The notes beneath the pieces were generated by a model, which worked only from the letters and a program-made list of their open reading frames with translations, was not told the DNA's origin and made no database searches. This document shows, piece by piece, positions 1 to 6,013 of a DNA stretch of 6,065 nt (its first letter is position 1; each line of letters opens with the position of its first letter). Made by a program: the position numbers and the translations under genes. Source of the stretch: Alectryocaccomicrobium faecavium (GTDB lineage Bacteria; Bacillota; Clostridia; Christensenellales; Aristaeellaceae); assembly GCA_018713425.1 (NCBI GenBank), contig DVOT01000187.1, positions 1-6,065 of the forward strand, given 5' to 3'.

Positions 1-149
1 AGCACGACGCCCGCAACCCGCATTCCGGCGGCGTGATGCGCAAGTGCGGCATGCGCTATGAAGGCACGCTGCGCCAATCCGCCTGGTGCAACGCGGGCAT
101 TGGCGATATGTGCTGGTACGGCATCCTGGCCGCGGAGTGGCAGGCGTGA
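1..149 (+). CDS. GNAT-family N-acetyltransferase, C-terminal fragment (5' end outside window)
   Basis: This is the last 48 codons of a gene that enters from the left edge; the first whole codon is at position 3 and the TGA is at 147-149. The readable protein contains NPHSGGVMRKCGMRYEGTL and ends CWYGILAAEW. This is the typical end of the RimJ/RimL-like branch of GNAT acetyltransferases: the N-x-x-S-x-x-V-M-x-K-x-G-M-x-x-E-G stretch is the acetyl-CoA-binding helix and following strand, and the Y-x-I-L-A-x-E-W ending closes the fold. Family members transfer acetyl from acetyl-CoA to an amine, such as a ribosomal protein N-terminus, an antibiotic or a small metabolite. The substrate cannot be told from this fragment. 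The stop overlaps the next start as GTGA, so the two genes are probably translationally coupled. Confidence 0.82.
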   Translation, partial: HDARNPHSGGVMRKCGMRYEGTLRQSAWCNAGIGDMCWYGILAAEWQA

Positions 150-724
150 GGGGCGCGTTTTTCGCCTCCGTCCGCGCGCCAGGGCGCAAAATTTCCCTGC
201 GCGCGGCCTGCGCCCGCACCGCGTTGCTCGCCGCCGCGGGATTGCTGACCGGCGTCGTTATCCAGTTTCTGGATCGGGATTCGTCCGTGCTGGGGGATGT
301 TTTTTCCCAGATGTCCGTGTGGATTTTCCTGTGCACCGCGCTATCCGTTGGCAGCGGCACGTCTCTTCGCGCGGGCGTCAACGTTTTTGCCTTTCTCCTG
401 CCCATGGTCATAGCGTACTACGCCACTGCCGAAGCGCTGCAACGCCCCTATTCCATGACCTTTGTCACCGGATGGGCCGTTTGCGCGTGCCTGTCCCCGC
501 TTTTCGGCTTTTTCGCCTGGTATGCGCGGGGGAAGGGCCCTATCGCTTTCCTTCTGCGCGTGGGGATCCTCGCAGGGATTCCGCTGTGCGCGCTCGTGCT
601 GTTCGACGCCATCCGAATCGCGGATATCCTTTTCGCCCTGCTGACCGCCGCCCTGCTGTTCTGGCCACAAAAATCCGATGAATCCACTGCACGAAAGGAG
701 CGCCGCCATGCGCCGCCGCGATAG
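146..724 (+). CDS. Hypothetical multi-pass membrane protein (192 aa)
   Basis: I do not recognise a characterised family. I chose the GTG at 146: it overlaps the acetyltransferase stop as GTGA and has GGAG at 134-137, 8 nt upstream. The in-frame ATG at 86 lies deep inside the acetyltransferase and would add a 20-residue arginine-rich tail with no ribosome binding site. After a basic N-terminus (residues 1-24) I count about six hydrophobic segments, near residues 25-42, 54-69, 77-95, 105-126, 132-153 and 158-173. The C-terminus is short and basic (KERRHAPPR). The positive N-terminal stretch suggests a cytoplasmic N-terminus. No catalytic or transport motif is visible. The 3' end overlaps the next gene by 17 nt. 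Membrane localisation is fairly sure; function is unknown. Confidence 0.72.
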   Translation: MRGAFFASVRAPGRKISLRAACARTALLAAAGLLTGVVIQFLDRDSSVLGDVFSQMSVWIFLCTALSVGSGTSLRAGVNVFAFLLPMVIAYYATAEALQRPYSMTFVTGWAVCACLSPLFGFFAWYARGKGPIAFLLRVGILAGIPLCALVLFDAIRIADILFALLTAALLFWPQKSDESTARKERRHAPPR

Positions 725-1178
725 AGAAGTGACCGATCCCGCGAAAATCCGCGCGATCATTGCCTCTTGCCACTGTTGCCGCCTAGGCTTTGTCGATGGC
801 GGAAAAATTTATATCGTGCCCCTGAATTTTGGCTACCAGGAAGAGGACGGCCAGCGGACGTTCTTCTTCCACAGCGCGCCCGAGGGGCGGAAGATCGATT
901 TGATCGAAAAAACGCACTGCGCGGGCTTTGAACTGGACACCCATTACCAACTGAACTCCGCGGACACTGCCTGTGCCCATTCCGCGCGGTTTCAAAGCGT
1001 CATCGGTTCCGGCAGGGTCGAGTTCGTGCGGGAGGAAGCCGCAAAAGTGGCGGCCCTGCGCTGCATCATGCGGCACAACACGGGCCGCGAGGATTGGGCG
1101 TTTTCCCCGCAGGCCGTTGAAAGCGTGGCCGTTTTCCGCCTGGACGTGGAGGAAATCAGCGCCAAGGAGCACGCCTGA
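708..1178 (+). CDS. NimA-like / pyridoxamine 5'-phosphate oxidase family flavoprotein
   Basis: This 156-residue protein has the length and motif order of the NimA-like branch of the PNP-oxidase split-barrel flavoproteins. It shows an N-terminal helix (MRRRDREVTD, then AKIRAIIAS), CRLGFVDGGKIYIVPLNFGY at about 24-43 (first barrel strands), FFFHSAPEGRKIDLI at about 52-66 (flavin-phosphate region), and SVIGSGRVEFV at about 97-107. Members bind FMN or a related cofactor; some Nim proteins reduce 5-nitroimidazoles to harmless amines, while many homologues have no known substrate. The ATG at 708 is preferred because AAAGGAG at 694-700 sits 7 nt upstream. An in-frame ATG at 678 would add ten residues and lacks a ribosome binding site. 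It overlaps the membrane-protein gene by 17 nt and has no obvious promoter of its own. Family assignment is firm; nitroimidazole activity is not shown. Confidence 0.87.
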   Translation: MRRRDREVTDPAKIRAIIASCHCCRLGFVDGGKIYIVPLNFGYQEEDGQRTFFFHSAPEGRKIDLIEKTHCAGFELDTHYQLNSADTACAHSARFQSVIGSGRVEFVREEAAKVAALRCIMRHNTGREDWAFSPQAVESVAVFRLDVEEISAKEHA

Positions 1179-1235
1179 CGCCTCCCTGGCCTGACCCAAT
1201 CGGGCAGAAAATGCAAGGCATGGCCGGGCAAACCG

Positions 1236-1244
1236 TGGTAGAAT
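1236..1244 (+). promoter_or_regulatory. Extended -10 promoter candidate for the AraC-family gene
   Basis: TGGTAGAAT reads as an extended -10 (TG-n-TAGAAT, five of six matches to TATAAT). No good TTGACA lies 16-18 nt upstream, which is compatible with an extended -10 site. The predicted start near 1251 would leave only about 17 nt before the ATG, so the mRNA would begin almost at the ribosome binding site (AAAGGAGG at 1252-1259). Read-through from the upstream operon is a possible alternative, since no terminator was seen between 1179 and 1235. Confidence 0.45.
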
Positions 1245-1267
1245 ACCGGTGAAAGGAGGGACATCCC

Positions 1268-2116
1268 ATGGATTGGCTGGATCATATGAACGCGGCCATG
1301 GACTACATCGAGGCGCATTTGGCGGACGAGATTTCCTATGACCAGGCCGCGCGGCTCGCCTGCTGCTCCACCTACCATTTTCAGCGCATGTTTTCCTATC
1401 TCACCGGCGTGCCGCTCGCGGAATACATCCGGCGCCGGCGCTTGACGCTGGCTGCCTTTGAACTGCGCGGCGGCAAATGCAAGGTGATCGACGTGGCGCT
1501 GAAATACGGCTATGAATCGCCCGAAGCGTTCAGCCGGGCTTTCAAAAAGCTGCATGGCGCGATGCCGCTGGCCGCGCGCGAGGCGGGCGTTCCGCTCAAA
1601 GCCTATCCGCGGATGCGCTTCCACATCACCATTCAGGGGGATAAAGAAATGAACTATCGCATTCTCCAGCGGGAAGCCTTTCGGGTATTTGGCCTCGCTA
1701 CCACCATCAGCGCCAACCAGGAAGAGGCGTTTGTTCAGGTGCCGGAATTCTTCCGGCGCTGCGACGAAGAACGGGTGCCAGACGCCATTAACGCGCTCCT
1801 GGGCCGCTTTGCCGACAATTACACGCTTTCGGCCCTGTATGACCACACCGAGGAAGGGCATAAGTACATGCTCTGCCAGTTTTTGCCCCAGGGAATCGCC
1901 GTGCCGCCGCGCTTTAGCGTGCTGGATGTGCCCGCCGCTACCTGGGCGGTGTTTGACGTGCCGGATTGCGATATGCAACCCATGTGGAAACGCATCTGGC
2001 AGGAATGGTTCCCCACCTCGGGCTATGAGGCGGTAGAGGGCGTTTTCTTTGAAATGTATTATGGCTTGGCCCGCCACGAAAACGGCTTTGGCGAAATTTG
2101 GATTCCCGTGAAGTGA
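1268..2116 (+). CDS. AraC-family transcriptional regulator with C-terminal GyrI-like effector-binding domain
   Basis: This 282-residue cytoplasmic DNA-binding regulator has two parts. Residues about 5-108 form the AraC double helix-turn-helix: the first helix pair covers the ISYDQAARLACCSTYHFQRMF region (about 22-42), and the second carries VIDVALKYGYESPEAFSRAFKKLHGAMP (about 73-100), a clear match to the AraC signature ending in F-x-R-x-F-K-x-x-x-G-x-x-P. Residues about 128-282 form a GyrI/SbmC-like ligand-binding fold, beginning MNYRILQREAFRVFGL and ending FGEIWIPVK. In related proteins such as Rob and the BmrR-type domain, this fold binds drugs or other hydrophobic ligands and controls efflux or resistance genes. 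The start is secure: AAAGGAGG is 8 nt upstream. The target genes are not visible; the convergent UvrA-like gene and the upstream operon are only positional candidates. Confidence 0.95.
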   Translation: MDWLDHMNAAMDYIEAHLADEISYDQAARLACCSTYHFQRMFSYLTGVPLAEYIRRRRLTLAAFELRGGKCKVIDVALKYGYESPEAFSRAFKKLHGAMPLAAREAGVPLKAYPRMRFHITIQGDKEMNYRILQREAFRVFGLATTISANQEEAFVQVPEFFRRCDEERVPDAINALLGRFADNYTLSALYDHTEEGHKYMLCQFLPQGIAVPPRFSVLDVPAATWAVFDVPDCDMQPMWKRIWQEWFPTSGYEAVEGVFFEMYYGLARHENGFGEIWIPVK

Positions 2117-2124
2117 GCGTAAAA

Positions 2125-2137
2125 GCGTCCGCGACGC
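2125..2137 (-). terminator. Weak terminator candidate for the minus-strand operon
   Basis: Read on the minus strand, GCGTC-GCG-GACGC forms a 5-bp stem with a 3-nt loop, followed at once by TTTTAC. It lies 8 nt past the end of the convergent AraC gene and about 60 nt downstream of the UvrA-like stop. The stem is short, so it may act together with the larger hairpin at 2145-2181, which minus-strand transcripts meet first. Confidence 0.4.
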
Positions 2138-2144
2138 CGGTTTG

Positions 2145-2185
2145 TCCATTCCTCCGCCAGCTTTGCTGGCGGAGAAATGGATTTT
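2145..2185 (+). terminator. Long hairpin with T-tract, terminator of the AraC-family gene
   Basis: TCCATT, an unpaired C, then CTCCGCCAGC (2152-2161) pairs across a TTT loop with GCTGGCGGAG (2165-2174), an unpaired A and AATGGA (2176-2181). This gives 16 paired bases with a single internal mismatch. TTTT follows at 2182-2185, the layout of a Rho-independent terminator for plus-strand transcription 28 nt after the AraC stop. The T-tract is short. On the minus strand no T-run follows this hairpin directly, although it would also fold in the 3' end of the UvrA-like mRNA. It could alternatively be a member of a dispersed palindromic repeat. Confidence 0.68.
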
Positions 2186-2199
2186 GCGCGCAATGCGCC

Positions 2200-4674
2200 C
2201 TACAAAAACCGCCCGGTGCGGCTTTCAGCGGCGCGGCAGATGTCCTCTGGCGTGCCGGAAGCCACCACGCGGCCGCCTTCCTCGCCGCCGCCCGGCCCCA
2301 TATCGATCACATAATCCGCGTTGCGGATCACATCCAGGTCGTGCTCGATGACGACCACGGTCGCGCCGTGGCTGAGCAAAGTTTGGAACACGCCCAGCAG
2401 CGTTTGCACGTCCAGCGGGTGTAGGCCGATGGTCGGCTCATCGAATACGAAGAGCGAATCGTCCTGCGCGCGGCCCATTTCACTGGCCAGCTTCAGCCGT
2501 TGCGCCTCGCCGCCGGACAGGCTGGGCGTTTCCTCGCCCAGCGTGAGATAGCCCAGGCCCAACTCTTCCAACACTTTTAGCCGCGAATGCACGAGCGATA
2601 GATCCTTGCAGGCGTCAAGCGCCGTGCGCACGTCCATGGCCATCAAATCCGGCAGCGAATATTCTCGCCCCGCGCGGTTGCGATAGAGCACCCGACCCGC
2701 CTCCTTGCCATAGCGCGCGCCGCGGCACTCGGGGCAGGGAATATCCACGTCGGGCAAAAATTGCACGTCCAGGCTGATTTCCCCCGTGCCATCGCACACG
2801 GGGCAGCGCAGTTTGCCGGTGTTATAGGAAAAGTCTCCCGCCTTGTAGCCCAGCGCTTTCGCGCCTTTGGTGGCGGCGAACACCTTGCGCAGCGCGTCGT
2901 GTACGTCCGCGTAGGTGGCGACGGTCGAGCGCACGTTGACGCCGATGGGCGTGGCGTCGATCAGTTTCACCTGCCCGATGCCGCTGCGCTCGATGGCGCG
3001 CACGTGCCCTGGCAAAGGCGTGCCCGCGATGGCGGCGCGCAGGGCAGGTACCAGGCTTTCCAAAATCAGCGTGGTTTTGCCGCTGCCGGAAACCCCGGTC
3101 ACCACCGTGAGGCGTCCCTTGGGAATCTCCACGTTTAGCGGCTGCACCGTGTGAATCGCGCCCGTCGCCAGGCGCACGCGTCCCTGGGCAAACATGTCCT
3201 CCGCCTGCGCCCGTGCGCGCAAGGGCGCGGGCGAACCGGCGAGAAACGGCCCGATGCGGGAGTTCGCGTCCCGCCGCAGCGCGTCAACCGTGCCCTGGGC
3301 GATCACGCGGCCGCCTTCCGCGCCCGCGCCCGGCCCCATTTCGATGATCCAGTCCGCTTGGGAGAGGATCTGCGCGTCGTGGTCTACCAGCACCACCGAA
3401 TTGCCGTCCGCCACCAAATCGCGCATCACGCCCGTGAGCCCGACGATGTTGTAGGGGTGCAGGCCGATGGAGGGCTCATCCAGCACATAGAGCACGCCGG
3501 TGGTGCGGTTGCGCACGGCGCGGGCCAGCTGCATGCGCTGCCGCTCGCCCGTGGAGAGCGTGGAGGACGCGCGCGAGAGCGCCAGATAGCCCAGACCCAG
3601 ATCGAGCAGCCGCGCGGCGGCCGCGAGAAAGGATTCGCAGATGCTCCCCGCCATGGGGCGCATTTCCTCCGGCAAGGCATCCGGCACGGCGCGCACCCAT
3701 TCGACCAGTGCGCCAAGCGGCAGATCGCAGGCTTCATCCAGCGACAGGCCGGCAAGCCGCGGCGCGCGCGCCGCCGCGCACAGGCGCGTGCCGCCGCAAT
3801 CGGGGCAGGCGTCCTGCTTCAAAAATTTTTCCACGCGCTTCATGCCCTTGTCGTCCTTCACCTTGGAGAGCGCGTTTTCCACCGTGCGCACGGCGCTGTA
3901 ATAGGTAAAATCCAGTTCCGAGGCTACGTCGGAATTTTTGGCCCGATACAAAATGTGCTTCTTTTCCGCCGGACCGTCGTACACGATGGCTTTTTCCGCG
4001 TCCGTCAAATCGCGAAAGGGCACGTCCGTGCGCACGCCCATGGCGCGGCACACGTCGGTCATCAGCGACCACATCAGCGAGTTCCAGGGCGCGACGGCTC
4101 CCTCGTCGATGGTCAGACCCGCATCCGGCACCAGCGTCGCGCGGTCAACCGCGTACACCACGCCCGTGCCGCCGCAGGTGTGGCAGGCGCCCTGGCTGTT
4201 GAAGGCCAGCTCCTCAGCGGAAGGCGCGAAAAAGTGCGCGCCGCACTGGGGGCAGACGAGATCCTGCCCGGCGGCCACGGCCAGCGACGGCGGCACGGCG
4301 TGCCCATTCGGGCAGCGGTGGCTGGCCAGGCGGGAAAACATCAAACGCAGGCTGTTCAGCAGCTCCGTGCCCGTGCCAAACGTGCTGCGGATGCCCGGCA
4401 CGCCGGGACGCTGGTGCAAGGCCAGCGCCGCGGGCACATACAGCGCCTCGTCCACTTGCGCCCTGGCCGCCTGCGTCATGCGGCGGCGCGTGTAGGTGGA
4501 AAGCGCCTCCAGATAGCGGCGCGAGCCTTCCGCGTACAAAACGCCCAGCGCCAGCGAGGACTTGCCCGAGCCGGATACCCCGGCGATGCCCACGATTTGG
4601 TTGAGGGGCACGTCCACATTGATGTTCTTTAGGTTGTGTACCCGCGCGCCGCGGATGTGAATGGAATCGATCAT
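2200..4674 (-). CDS. uvrA2: Short UvrA-type tandem ABC ATPase lacking the UvrB-binding domain (UvrA2/DrrC class)
   Basis: This 824-residue protein has the full UvrA core. NBD1 has Walker A GVSGSGKSS (Lys38), signature LSTGE (about 373-377), Walker B LYVLDEP (Glu400) and His432. NBD2 has Walker A GVSGSGKTT (Lys533), signature LSGGE (about 719-723), Walker B LFVFDEP (Glu746) and His778. Two zinc modules are intact: CPQC-X19-CHTC (141-167) and CPVC-X19-CPEC (624-650); CPDC at 290 is also conserved. Canonical UvrA has about 940 residues and carries the roughly 100-residue UvrB-interaction domain between CPxHG and the first zinc module. Here CPNGH (121-125) is followed by CPQC after only 15 residues, so that domain is absent. 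That defines the UvrA2/DrrC subclass, linked in Deinococcus to damage tolerance and in Streptomyces to resistance to DNA-binding drugs. It binds DNA and ATP in the cytoplasm but probably does not load UvrB. The start has AAAGGA 5 nt upstream. It is the second gene of the operon. The ligand or lesion is unknown. Confidence 0.94.
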   Translation of the reverse strand: MIDSIHIRGARVHNLKNINVDVPLNQIVGIAGVSGSGKSSLALGVLYAEGSRRYLEALSTYTRRRMTQAARAQVDEALYVPAALALHQRPGVPGIRSTFGTGTELLNSLRLMFSRLASHRCPNGHAVPPSLAVAAGQDLVCPQCGAHFFAPSAEELAFNSQGACHTCGGTGVVYAVDRATLVPDAGLTIDEGAVAPWNSLMWSLMTDVCRAMGVRTDVPFRDLTDAEKAIVYDGPAEKKHILYRAKNSDVASELDFTYYSAVRTVENALSKVKDDKGMKRVEKFLKQDACPDCGGTRLCAAARAPRLAGLSLDEACDLPLGALVEWVRAVPDALPEEMRPMAGSICESFLAAAARLLDLGLGYLALSRASSTLSTGERQRMQLARAVRNRTTGVLYVLDEPSIGLHPYNIVGLTGVMRDLVADGNSVVLVDHDAQILSQADWIIEMGPGAGAEGGRVIAQGTVDALRRDANSRIGPFLAGSPAPLRARAQAEDMFAQGRVRLATGAIHTVQPLNVEIPKGRLTVVTGVSGSGKTTLILESLVPALRAAIAGTPLPGHVRAIERSGIGQVKLIDATPIGVNVRSTVATYADVHDALRKVFAATKGAKALGYKAGDFSYNTGKLRCPVCDGTGEISLDVQFLPDVDIPCPECRGARYGKEAGRVLYRNRAGREYSLPDLMAMDVRTALDACKDLSLVHSRLKVLEELGLGYLTLGEETPSLSGGEAQRLKLASEMGRAQDDSLFVFDEPTIGLHPLDVQTLLGVFQTLLSHGATVVVIEHDLDVIRNADYVIDMGPGGGEEGGRVVASGTPEDICRAAESRTGRFL

Positions 4675-4687
4675 GGGTTTCCTTTCT

Positions 4688-5788
4688 CTATAGATAGCGC
4701 CCGTATTGGTGCGCCGCGTTGTACATGGCGATGGCGTTTTCCGTGGGCGTGTTGTCTTGGATGGCGTGGGTGGGCGCGAAGTGATAGCCGCGGTAAGGCA
4801 TGAGCGTGCTTAGCGTCTGGCGGCATGCCTCATCTACGTCCGCTTCCGTGCCGTAGGCCAGCGGCCCCGCCGTGGAGATGCAGCCGCGGAAGTTCAGCCG
4901 GCCGCCAAAGTGCTCGGCCAGATACGCGGGCGACATGTTCGCCGCCTCCGGCTGCAGCGTATCCACGCCGCGCACGCCCATCTCCAGAAAATCCTCGTAT
5001 ACCCAGCTGGAAGAGCCGCAGGTGTGGATGATCACTGGCAGGCCGTGCGAAGCGGCCAGGTCGATGAACTGTTTATGGATGGGTTTGAGCCGCTTGCGAT
5101 ACAAATCCATGCTGATCATCGGCGCGTGCTGCGTGCCCAGATCCTCGCCCAGCCATACGAAATCCACCAGGCCCTTGAGCGCGTCTAGCAGGCGTTCCAT
5201 CATGCCCAGCTGAAAAGCCGCTCGGCGCTGGATAAAGCGCAGGGGCGCTTCCTCGCCCAGTTGCAAATGGCATAGCACATCTTCCATGCCCATGATACGG
5301 CCATTGGAATTGATTACGTCTGGTACGCCCGCGCCACCTACATACAGTGCGTATTGCCCGCCATACGCTTTGGCCTGCGCACGAGCGGCCTCGTAATCGA
5401 AATCGTCCGGATTGGGCACGGGGAAGGCGTCGAAAGCCTCGTCCTCCGCGTCTTTGAGCGGAAAATCGCAAAAATCCCAATAACCACCCGTTTCGTGCTC
5501 CACCCAACGCATGCGGCAACCCTCCAGCGGGTCGACGCGCCTGTCCGGCGGCGCGCTGTAGAGCTGTGGCCCAATATAGGGTGCGGCAATGCCCCGGTAG
5601 TCCACGCCCAACGCGCAGAGCAGTTCTTCTCCATCCTTTGCGCCCAGCGCGGCGCAAAGCCGGGCATGGATGCCCGCGTTGGCCTCGTAGCCGATGGTCA
5701 CGCGGTCGGTCTTTTCAAATTCAAAGGTGCGGCGCACGCGCGTGCGCGCGTCCATGGTTTCCGGAGCCTTGTGGATGATTTCCGGCAA
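4688..5788 (-). CDS. URO-D/MtaA-family protein, putative corrinoid-dependent methyltransferase
   Basis: From the TTG start this is 366 residues of the uroporphyrinogen-decarboxylase superfamily. The conserved N-terminal signature MDARTRVRRTFEFEKTDRV is at about 12-30. The segment VIIHTCG has His255 and Cys257, and RGCIST has Cys303; a His-x-Cys plus distal Cys is the zinc site of MtaA/MtbA-type methyltransferases, which activate a thiol for methyl transfer to or from a corrinoid. The ending APTHAIQDNTPTENAIAMYNA is a family hallmark. The decarboxylase active-site motifs of true HemE are not evident, so a role in haem synthesis is unlikely. The methyl donor and acceptor are unknown, and no corrinoid protein lies in the window. 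I chose TTG 5786-5788 because AAGGAGG sits 8 nt upstream; the ATG at 5753-5755 is the alternative and fits usual family N-termini. The UvrA-like gene follows after 13 nt, so both are probably co-transcribed. Confidence 0.93.
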   Translation of the reverse strand: MPEIIHKAPETMDARTRVRRTFEFEKTDRVTIGYEANAGIHARLCAALGAKDGEELLCALGVDYRGIAAPYIGPQLYSAPPDRRVDPLEGCRMRWVEHETGGYWDFCDFPLKDAEDEAFDAFPVPNPDDFDYEAARAQAKAYGGQYALYVGGAGVPDVINSNGRIMGMEDVLCHLQLGEEAPLRFIQRRAAFQLGMMERLLDALKGLVDFVWLGEDLGTQHAPMISMDLYRKRLKPIHKQFIDLAASHGLPVIIHTCGSSSWVYEDFLEMGVRGVDTLQPEAANMSPAYLAEHFGGRLNFRGCISTAGPLAYGTEADVDEACRQTLSTLMPYRGYHFAPTHAIQDNTPTENAIAMYNAAHQYGRYL

Positions 5789-5796
5789 GAGAATCG

Positions 5797-5803
5797 CCTC
5801 CTT
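5797..5803 (-). promoter_or_regulatory. Ribosome binding site that decides a TTG start
   Basis: On the minus strand AAGGAGG lies 8 nt before the in-frame TTG at 5786-5788. The downstream ATG at 5753-5755 has only a weak CGGAAACC before it. This favours TTG initiation of the methyltransferase-family protein, adding eleven residues (MPEIIHKAPET) before the usual family N-terminus. Confidence 0.65.
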
Positions 5804-5818
5804 GCTTTGGCATGCCGC

Positions 5819-5837
5819 GGCCGCGCGTCCGGCGGCC
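5819..5837 (-). other. GC-rich hairpin in the 5' leader of the minus-strand operon
   Basis: GGCCGC and GCGGCC form a 6-bp all-GC stem around a 7-nt loop, inside the roughly 64-nt leader predicted between the promoter start and the TTG codon. It lies about 15 nt upstream of the ribosome binding site and does not cover it. The surrounding bases are also GC-rich, so this may be a composition effect and not a control element. Confidence 0.3.
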
Positions 5838-5858
5838 ACTCCAAGCATTTCCTTTGGC

Positions 5859-5887
5859 ATTATAGCACGCCATGCGCCGGCAATCAA
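5859..5887 (-). promoter_or_regulatory. Housekeeping-sigma promoter of the methyltransferase/UvrA-like operon
   Basis: On the minus strand TTGATT (5887-5882) is followed after 17 nt by a perfect TATAAT (5864-5859), with TG one base upstream making it an extended -10 as well. Transcription should begin near 5852, giving a leader of about 64 nt. The site overlaps in-frame ATGs at 5887 and 5860, so those cannot be the translation start. Confidence 0.82.
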
Positions 5888-5947
5888 TGGCGAAAAACAA
5901 TTCCGCGCGAATGATGCTGAGTTTTTTCACTGCGCCCGCAGAATTGG

Positions 5948-5959
5948 AAAAATTTTTTT
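5948..5959 (+). promoter_or_regulatory. UP-like element upstream of the tRNA promoter
   Basis: AAAAATTTTTTT matches the UP-element core pattern AAAWWTWTTTT and sits at about -55 to -44 relative to the predicted tRNA transcription start, the region contacted by the alpha-subunit C-terminal domains of RNA polymerase. Such elements are typical of strong stable-RNA promoters. The match is by eye, and A/T tracts can also arise for other reasons. Confidence 0.55.
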
Positions 5960-5966
5960 ATGCCTA

Positions 5967-5995
5967 TTGACAAATGGTTCGGGCGGGTGTATACT
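5967..5995 (+). promoter_or_regulatory. Strong housekeeping-sigma promoter of the tRNA-Pro gene
   Basis: A perfect TTGACA (5967-5972) is separated by 17 nt from TATACT (5990-5995, five of six matches). Transcription should start near 6002, leaving about 12 nt of 5' leader before the tRNA for RNase P to remove. It diverges from the minus-strand operon promoter, with 79 nt between the two -35 boxes. Confidence 0.88.
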
Positions 5996-6013
5996 ATATC
6001 CTGCTGATGACAT

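Noticed and set aside
1185..1210. CTG-A-CCC / GGG-CAG hairpin after the NimA-like gene as a terminator
   Set aside because: Six pairs with a bulge, followed by AAAA and not a T-tract; too weak to call.
1201..1230. Direct repeat CGGGCA at 1201-1206 and 1225-1230 as an operator
   Set aside because: Only 6 bp in GC-rich DNA with no symmetry; expected by chance.
992..2149. 385-codon open frame on the minus strand, opposite the AraC-family gene
   Set aside because: No family resemblance and no good start signal; the plus-strand protein is a convincing AraC-GyrI regulator. A composition shadow.
3151..4632. Long open frame of 493 codons on the plus strand, opposite the UvrA-like gene
   Set aside because: Its product is dominated by Arg, Ala, His and Gly with no recognisable domain, and it lies antisense to a clear UvrA homologue. 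This is the stop-poor shadow expected in GC-rich DNA.
5789..5852. Cobalamin or other riboswitch before the putative corrinoid methyltransferase
   Set aside because: The leader is only about 64 nt and contains just a small GC hairpin. A cobalamin riboswitch is much longer, and no B12-box-like segment was seen.
5789..5887. N-terminal extension of the methyltransferase-family protein to the ATG at 5887
   Set aside because: It would place coding sequence inside the -35/-10 region of the promoter and adds an alanine/arginine-rich stretch unlike the family.
5354..5914. 186-codon plus-strand open frame opposite the methyltransferase-family gene
   Set aside because: Antisense shadow. It also runs through the minus-strand promoter, and its product shows no domain.
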